Below, piece after piece: positions 5,914 through 9,845 of a stretch of DNA of 9,845 nucleotides; the first letter of the stretch is position 1, and each line of letters begins with the position of its first letter. This stretch comes from Acidobacteriaceae bacterium (lineage in GTDB: Bacteria > Acidobacteriota > Terriglobia > Terriglobales > Acidobacteriaceae). Below the pieces are notes generated by a model, which saw nothing but the letters and a program-made list of their open reading frames with translations, was not told where the DNA came from and did no database searches. The DNA is taken from NCBI GenBank assembly GCA_003165095.1, contig PLSH01000256.1, positions 1 through 9,845 of the forward strand. The letters are read 5' to 3'. Both the position numbers and the translations under genes were made by a program.

Positions 5914-6591
5914 TTAAAGCTGGTCGAATATCTCTCTGAAGTCCCAGGCGCCGGATTTGCCGTCGAGCCACTCGGCGGCGCGGACGGCGCCCACCGCAAA
6001 CCCGCGGCGCGAGTGGGCGTCGTGGCGAATCTCGAGGATGTCGACGTCGCTGGTTGCGGTGACGATGTGTTCGCCCTTGGCGTCGCCTACGCGGTGCGAG
6101 GTGATCTCCACCGTGGTTCCGGGCTGCGCGGCTTCGACGATCTGCTGAAGCGTGATGGCCGTGCCCGAGGGCGCGTCGAGTTTCGAAGTGTGGTGGGTTT
6201 CAGAGATGGAGAATTGGTAGCCTTCGAGGCGCGCCAGTTCGGCCGTAAGGCGGAAGAGTTTTTGCACGCCCATGGAGAAATTGGTTCCGTACAAGAGCGC
6301 TCCGCCGCGCCTTGCCGCCAGAGCCTTCATCGCGTCCAGGTGAGCGTACCAGCCGGTGGTGCCCACCACGATGCGGCCACCGAGCGCCAGCACGGCGCGA
6401 ATGTTTTCGAGAGCTGCCTCGGGCGCGGTGAAGTCGATGACCACGTCGACGCCGGCGAGGTTGGGAGCGGTGAGCGAAGAGGCGTGCCGGTTCTCAACAA
6501 TGTCAAGGGCGCGGACGCCGTGACCGCGTTCGCGGGCGACCTCAGCGACGAGCGAGCCGGTTTTTCCTTTGCCGAGTACGAGGATGAGCAT
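5914..6591 (-). CDS. dapB: 4-hydroxy-tetrahydrodipicolinate reductase, short form
   Basis: A 225-aa cytoplasmic NAD(P)H-dependent reductase acting directly after DapA on the way to diaminopimelate. ATG at 6589-6591 has AGGAG (6599-6603) with a 7-nt spacer. The Rossmann loop reads VLGKGKTG (5-12) instead of the E. coli GAGGRMG. Further motifs are DFTAPEA (53-59), GTTGW (77-81), TNFSMGV (103-109), the catalytic segment ETHHTSKLDAPSGTA (131-145) with His133/His134 and Lys137, and HDAHSRRGFAVGAVRAAEWL (190-209). The protein is about 45 residues shorter than E. coli DapB. It lacks sequence after the first Rossmann strand-helix and the TIGFATVRAGDIVGEH segment, whose place is taken by RVGDAKGEHIV. 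I recall the same short form in Bacteroidetes, so this is a subfamily and not a truncation. It is last in the icd-asd-lysC-dapB run, 83 nt after lysC. Confidence 0.95.
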   Translation of the reverse strand: MLILVLGKGKTGSLVAEVARERGHGVRALDIVENRHASSLTAPNLAGVDVVIDFTAPEAALENIRAVLALGGRIVVGTTGWYAHLDAMKALAARRGGALLYGTNFSMGVQKLFRLTAELARLEGYQFSISETHHTSKLDAPSGTAITLQQIVEAAQPGTTVEITSHRVGDAKGEHIVTATSDVDILEIRHDAHSRRGFAVGAVRAAEWLDGKSGAWDFREIFDQL

Positions 6592-6596
6592 TTGTC

Positions 6597-6614
6597 AGCT
6601 CCTGGCTGCCAGCT
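6597..6614 (-). promoter_or_regulatory. Small hairpin overlapping the dapB ribosome binding site
   Basis: On the minus strand AGCTGGCAGCCAGGAGCT contains CTGG-CAG-CCAG, and its outer AGCT ends can also pair with each other. The 3' arm includes the first bases of the AGGAG Shine-Dalgarno, so folding would partly hide the dapB start site. The stem is only four base pairs. This could be a mild translational control point or chance. Confidence 0.2.
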
Positions 6615-6674
6615 CGATGCTGCCAACGATAAATCTCTCCGGCTTCCCGCCCAATTTCGTGCCGCTGACGGGAA

Positions 6675-8114
6675 CTACTTGACCGTTTCCGCTGCTAGTT
6701 TGCGTGCTTCCACGTCGAAGATGGCCGGGTCGGGGCTTTGGAAGAAGGCGGCGTGAAGCGAGCGAATGGCTTCGTCGGCGTCGTCTTCATCGATCATGAA
6801 GCTCATGTTGATTTCACTGGCGCCCTGCGAGATCATGCGCACGTTGATGTGGCGGATGGCATTGAAGACCTGGGCGGCGATGCCGTTCTGGCCGCGGATA
6901 TCCTCGCCCACCATGCAGACCAGGGCTTTTTTGCCCTCGTATTTCACATCGGCCAGCTTGCTCAGATCGGCGGCGATGGCGGGCAGGCTCGAGTTCGAAT
7001 CGACGGTGAGCGAAACGCTGACCTCGGAGGTGGAGACCATGTCGATCGCGCATTTGTGCTTGTCGAAGATGGCAAAGATCTGGCTGAGATAGCCGTGGGT
7101 CATCAACATGCGGCTGGCCACCACGTCGATGATGCTGAGCTTCTTTTTGACGGCGATGGACTTGAAGGGGCTGCTGCAGTGGGGCGCGATGGAGGCGATG
7201 CGCGTGCCCTCGCATCCCGCGTTGCGGCTGTTGAGCACGTGCACAGGAATGTTTTTCCTGACGGCCGGAAGAATGGTGGCCGGGTGAAGGACCTTGGCGC
7301 CGAAGTAAGCCAGTTCGGCGGCTTCTTCAAAGCTGATGACCTTGACGCGCAGCGCGTCGGGACAGACGCGGGGATCGGTGGTCATGATTCCGTCAACGTC
7401 GGTCCAGATTTCGATGGCCTCGGCGTCGAGGGCGCCGCCGACTAAAGCGCCGGTGTAGTCAGAGCCTCCGCGTCCTATGGTAGTGGTCACGCCGGCCTCG
7501 TTGGAAGCGATGAAGCCGCCCATGACGGGCACTTGATTCTGCTGGAGGAGCGGGAGAAGCTTTTCCTGGGCACGCTGTTCGATGAGATCGTCCCGCGGAG
7601 CGGCTTTCTGGAATTCGGAGTCGGTGATGATGACTTCACGCGCATCCACGTGCGCAGCGTCAATGCCTTGCGCGCGGAAGGCCGCAGCTACGATGCGGCT
7701 GGAGATGCGCTCGCCGTAGCTGACAATGAGGTCGGAGATGCGCGGGGTGAGCTCGAGGATGGCGGCGAGACCGCGCAGGATTTCATCGAGCGAGTCGAAT
7801 TTCTGGTCGATTAGGCTGACGAGAGCGGCGGCATCTTCGGGTTTCTTCACCAATGCGCAGGCGGTATCGCGATGGCGCGCGCGGAGGCGGGAACTGATGG
7901 CGAGAGAGCCGGTGCGGTCGCCCAGCGAGGCAGCGGCGGCGGCGCGCAGCAACTGGTCAGTAACCTTGGCCATGGCGCTGACCACCACGACGGGGCTCTT
8001 GCCCTGGGCGACGCGTCCAGCGACGATGGCTGTAGTACGACTGATGGCGGCCGAGTCTTCGACCGATGTGCCGCCAAACTTCATGACCACCAGGTTCATT
8101 TTTGAACGTCCCAT
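6675..8114 (-). CDS. lysC: Aspartate kinase (monofunctional, with two C-terminal ACT domains)
   Basis: A 479-aa cytoplasmic kinase that phosphorylates aspartate, opening the lysine, threonine and methionine pathways. The kinase domain covers about 8-310. It has KFGGTSV (12-18), SYGERISS (132-139), TTIGRGGSDYTGAL (211-224) and WTDVDGIMTTDPR (237-249). Two ACT regions follow, about 320-390 and 395-465. The effector segment MLMTHGYLSQIF (336-347), Asp358 and TSEVSVSLT (362-370) closely follow the E. coli LysC lysine site, so lysine feedback is likely. There is no fused homoserine dehydrogenase. The start is uncertain: ATG 8114 gives MGRSKMNLVVMKFGG, and ATG 8099 gives MNLVVMKFGG, equally good for the family. 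Neither has a strong Shine-Dalgarno. It lies 46 nt after asd and is probably co-transcribed with it. Confidence 0.96.
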   Translation of the reverse strand: MGRSKMNLVVMKFGGTSVEDSAAISRTTAIVAGRVAQGKSPVVVVSAMAKVTDQLLRAAAAASLGDRTGSLAISSRLRARHRDTACALVKKPEDAAALVSLIDQKFDSLDEILRGLAAILELTPRISDLIVSYGERISSRIVAAAFRAQGIDAAHVDAREVIITDSEFQKAAPRDDLIEQRAQEKLLPLLQQNQVPVMGGFIASNEAGVTTTIGRGGSDYTGALVGGALDAEAIEIWTDVDGIMTTDPRVCPDALRVKVISFEEAAELAYFGAKVLHPATILPAVRKNIPVHVLNSRNAGCEGTRIASIAPHCSSPFKSIAVKKKLSIIDVVASRMLMTHGYLSQIFAIFDKHKCAIDMVSTSEVSVSLTVDSNSSLPAIAADLSKLADVKYEGKKALVCMVGEDIRGQNGIAAQVFNAIRHINVRMISQGASEINMSFMIDEDDADEAIRSLHAAFFQSPDPAIFDVEARKLAAETVK

Positions 8115-8160
8115 GGTTCAATGTCCGCCGCGTCGAGCTGGACGAAGACAGTCCGACGAT

Positions 8161-9249
8161 TCAGGCGTGCGCGGCGGCGGCGGCAACCGGCTCAAGCTTG
8201 CCCAGGCTGGCTAAAAGTTCGGCGTTCAGGATGGCCGCTCCAGCCGCTCCGCGAATCGTATTGTGCGAGAGAACCGTAAACTTCCAATCGAGCACGCCGC
8301 AGGGGCGCAGGCGGCCAACCGTCACGGCCATGCCATTGCCGCGATTGCGATCGAGGCGCGGCTGCGGGCGATCGTTCTGCGGCGCCCACTCGACGGGCTG
8401 TTCGGGCGCGGTCGGCAATCCCTGGCCGGCCAGCGGACGAAATTCGGCCCACGCGGCGAGGAGGTCTTCACGCGTTGCCGCCCGGCCCAGCTTGTTGCCG
8501 AGCTTGATCGACACACTCTCGGTGTGGCCGTCCTCGACGGCGACCCGGTTGCAGTGCGCCGTGATGCGCGCGGCCAGCGGCGTGACAGCGTGCCCTTCGA
8601 GTTTTCCGAGCAGCTTGAGGGTCTCGGCCTCCATTTTTTCTTCTTCGCTGCCGATGTAGGGAACCACGTTGCCCAGGATGTCCATGGAAGGGACGCCCGG
8701 ATAGCCGGCGCCGGAGACGGCCTGCATGGTGGTGACAAAAATCTGTTCGATGCCGAAGCGCTCTTCGATGGGCTTGAGAGCCATGACCAGGCCGATGGTG
8801 GAGCAGTTGGGATTGGTGACCATGTAGCCGCCGGAATCGCGGCGCGAAGGCTGCTCCTCGATGAGATGGAGGTGCTCGGCGTTGATTTCAGGAATCACCA
8901 GGGGCACGTTGGCGGCCATGCGGTAGGCGCTCGAGTTGGACACGACCGCGCAGCCGGCGTCGGCGAAGCGGGGCTCCAAATCGCGGGCGATGGCCGCGTC
9001 GAGGGCCGCAAAGATAACCTTCGGCGCACCTGCCGGGTCGGCCGGCGAAACGGTCAATTTAGCGATGCGCCCGGGGAGCGGCGTATCGAGACGCCACCTG
9101 GCGGCCTCGCCGTAAGTCTTTCCGCTGGAACGGTCGCTGGCAGCGAGCCACGCGACCTCGAACCAGGGGTGGTTTTCGAGGAGCTGAATGAACCGTTGGC
9201 CGACCATGCCGGTCGCGCCCAGGATGCCGATTGGAAGTTTGGTTTTCAT
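8161..9249 (-). CDS. asd: Aspartate-semialdehyde dehydrogenase, archaeal/fungal-type
   Basis: A 362-aa enzyme that reduces aspartyl phosphate to aspartate semialdehyde, the product of LysC and substrate of DapA. Starting at ATG 9247-9249 (MKTKLPIGILGATGMVGQRF) places the NADP-binding loop at the usual distance. In-frame ATGs at 9261 and 9297 are alternatives, and no start has a clean Shine-Dalgarno. Motifs are GATGMVGQRF (11-20), VSNSSAYRM (103-111), NPNCST with the catalytic Cys149, SGAGYPGVPSMDI (179-191), EEEKM (202-206), VEDGHTES with the likely catalytic His242, and NTIRGAAGAAI (330-340). The SGAGYPGVPSMDI and DGHTES signatures mark the archaeal/yeast branch, not the E. coli branch. It ends in an Ala-rich tail. 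It lies 114 nt after the isocitrate dehydrogenase stop and 46 nt before lysC. Confidence 0.95.
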   Translation of the reverse strand: MKTKLPIGILGATGMVGQRFIQLLENHPWFEVAWLAASDRSSGKTYGEAARWRLDTPLPGRIAKLTVSPADPAGAPKVIFAALDAAIARDLEPRFADAGCAVVSNSSAYRMAANVPLVIPEINAEHLHLIEEQPSRRDSGGYMVTNPNCSTIGLVMALKPIEERFGIEQIFVTTMQAVSGAGYPGVPSMDILGNVVPYIGSEEEKMEAETLKLLGKLEGHAVTPLAARITAHCNRVAVEDGHTESVSIKLGNKLGRAATREDLLAAWAEFRPLAGQGLPTAPEQPVEWAPQNDRPQPRLDRNRGNGMAVTVGRLRPCGVLDWKFTVLSHNTIRGAAGAAILNAELLASLGKLEPVAAAAAHA

Positions 9250-9363
9250 GGCCTTGAACATTCCAGTGTACAGGAGGATGTGTGCAGACGCAGCCATCCG
9301 GTTCCGCTGGAATACGGAATCGCACTGGAGTCGAGGTTGTTTCCGGAAAATCGGGGCCGAGTA

Positions 9364-9845
9364 CTACATCGCCGCCAGAACGGCGTCTGCAAACTCGTGA
9401 GTGCCGGCCGAGCCGCCTACGTCTCGGGTGAGGGTCTTGTGGGCTGCGTAGACCGCTTCGAGGGCCTTCTGGACCTTGTCGGCCGCGGCGGTCTCATCCA
9501 GATGGCGGAGCATCAGGATGGCTGACTGGAGCAGTGCCGTGGGATTGGCGACGTTCTTGCCGGCGATGTCGGGCGCGGAGCCGTGCACGGCCTCAAAGAT
9601 GGCGCACTCCACGCCGAGGTTCGCGCCGGGAACCAGGCCGAGGCCGCCGACCAGGCCCGCGCAGAGATCGCTCACAATGTCGCCGTAGAGGTTTTCGAGC
9701 AGCAAAGTGTCGTACTGGAAGGGATTCATGACCAGCTGCATGCAGGTGTTGTCGATCAGTTGCTCGCCGTATTGGACGTCGGGATACTCTTCGGCCACCT
9801 TGCGGGCGCAGCGGAGGAACAGGCCGTCGGAGAGCTTCATGATGT
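9364..9845 (-). CDS. NAD(+)-dependent isocitrate dehydrogenase, C-terminal part (5' end outside window)
   Basis: The gene runs off the right edge. The visible 159 residues begin IMKLSDGLFL, an internal family motif, so the Met at 9840 is not the start. The enzyme oxidatively decarboxylates isocitrate to 2-oxoglutarate. Motifs are IDNTCMQLV (29-37, counting that Met as 1; metal-binding Asp), NLYGDIVSDLCAGLVGGLG (50-68; two further metal-binding Asp) and FEAVHGSAPDIAGKNVANPTAL (82-103). Isopropylmalate dehydrogenase (LeuB) is the main alternative, but DNTCMQLV, LCAGLVGGLGLVPGANLG and FEAVHG fit the IDH3-like NAD enzymes better. Asp-Ile in PDIAG replaces the E. coli NADP-binding Lys344-Tyr345, pointing to NAD. 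It is the most upstream visible gene of the asd-lysC-dapB run. Confidence 0.88.
   Translation of the reverse strand, partial: IMKLSDGLFLRCARKVAEEYPDVQYGEQLIDNTCMQLVMNPFQYDTLLLENLYGDIVSDLCAGLVGGLGLVPGANLGVECAIFEAVHGSAPDIAGKNVANPTALLQSAILMLRHLDETAAADKVQKALEAVYAAHKTLTRDVGGSAGTHEFADAVLAAM

Noticed and set aside
6738..7445. Plus-strand open frame of 235 codons opposite lysC
   Set aside because: A Gly/Asp/His-rich shadow of the aspartate kinase reading frame with no motif or plausible ribosome binding site.
9340..9349. Palindrome TTTCCGGAAA between the isocitrate dehydrogenase and asd genes
   Set aside because: A single 10-bp palindrome without flanking conservation or loop is too short to call an operator or terminator.
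8263..9525. Plus-strand open frame of 420 codons opposite asd and the icd end
   Set aside because: It lies antisense across two well-identified enzymes and the gap between them. Its Gly/Asp/His/Arg-rich composition is typical of a GC-rich shadow frame.

Overview
This GC-rich window of about 9.8 kb looks like chromosomal DNA from the phylum Acidobacteria (Acidobacteriota), probably order Acidobacteriales. That assignment is an inference. It rests on the protein styles: a PPYQTDDP-type outer-membrane protein, a short Bacteroidetes/Acidobacteria-like DapB, an archaeal/fungal-type Asd, an NAD-type isocitrate dehydrogenase and a large membrane SpoIIE phosphatase. No rRNA, tRNA, CRISPR array, transposase or phage gene was seen.

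Layout. (1) 1-428, plus strand: the 3' end of a low-complexity Gly/Tyr/His-rich protein. (2) 569-2386, plus strand: a tight three-gene set with an exported beta-barrel-like protein and two small integral membrane proteins, all of unknown function. (3) 2451-3380, minus strand: dapA. (4) 3381-3738: a 358-bp divergent intergenic region with a near-consensus dapA promoter, a degenerate heptamer repeat array and a second set of imperfect repeats. (5) 3739-5829, plus strand: a 696-aa receptor-like protein with a signal peptide, a sugar-binding-like sandwich domain, seven membrane helices and a SpoIIE/PP2C serine/threonine phosphatase. (6) 5914-9845, minus strand: dapB, lysC, asd and the C-terminal half of an NAD-dependent isocitrate dehydrogenase, all co-directional and transcribed right to left.

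How the genes fit together. LysC phosphorylates aspartate, Asd makes aspartate semialdehyde, DapA condenses it with pyruvate and DapB reduces the product. The window therefore holds the first four steps to diaminopimelate and lysine, with Asd also feeding threonine and methionine. The isocitrate dehydrogenase gene upstream suggests a physical link to the TCA cycle. The phosphatase gene is inverted between dapB and dapA, which cuts dapA off from its pathway partners. dapA appears to have its own promoter, placed so close to the ATG that the mRNA would be nearly leaderless. Key lysine-contact residues known from E. coli DapA are substituted here, while the lysine-site motif of LysC is intact, so feedback control probably acts mainly at LysC.

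Most of the window is ordinary housekeeping DNA. The least explained parts are the three-gene membrane set, the receptor phosphatase and the repeat-bearing dapA promoter region. I do not see convincing evidence for a wholly new system.
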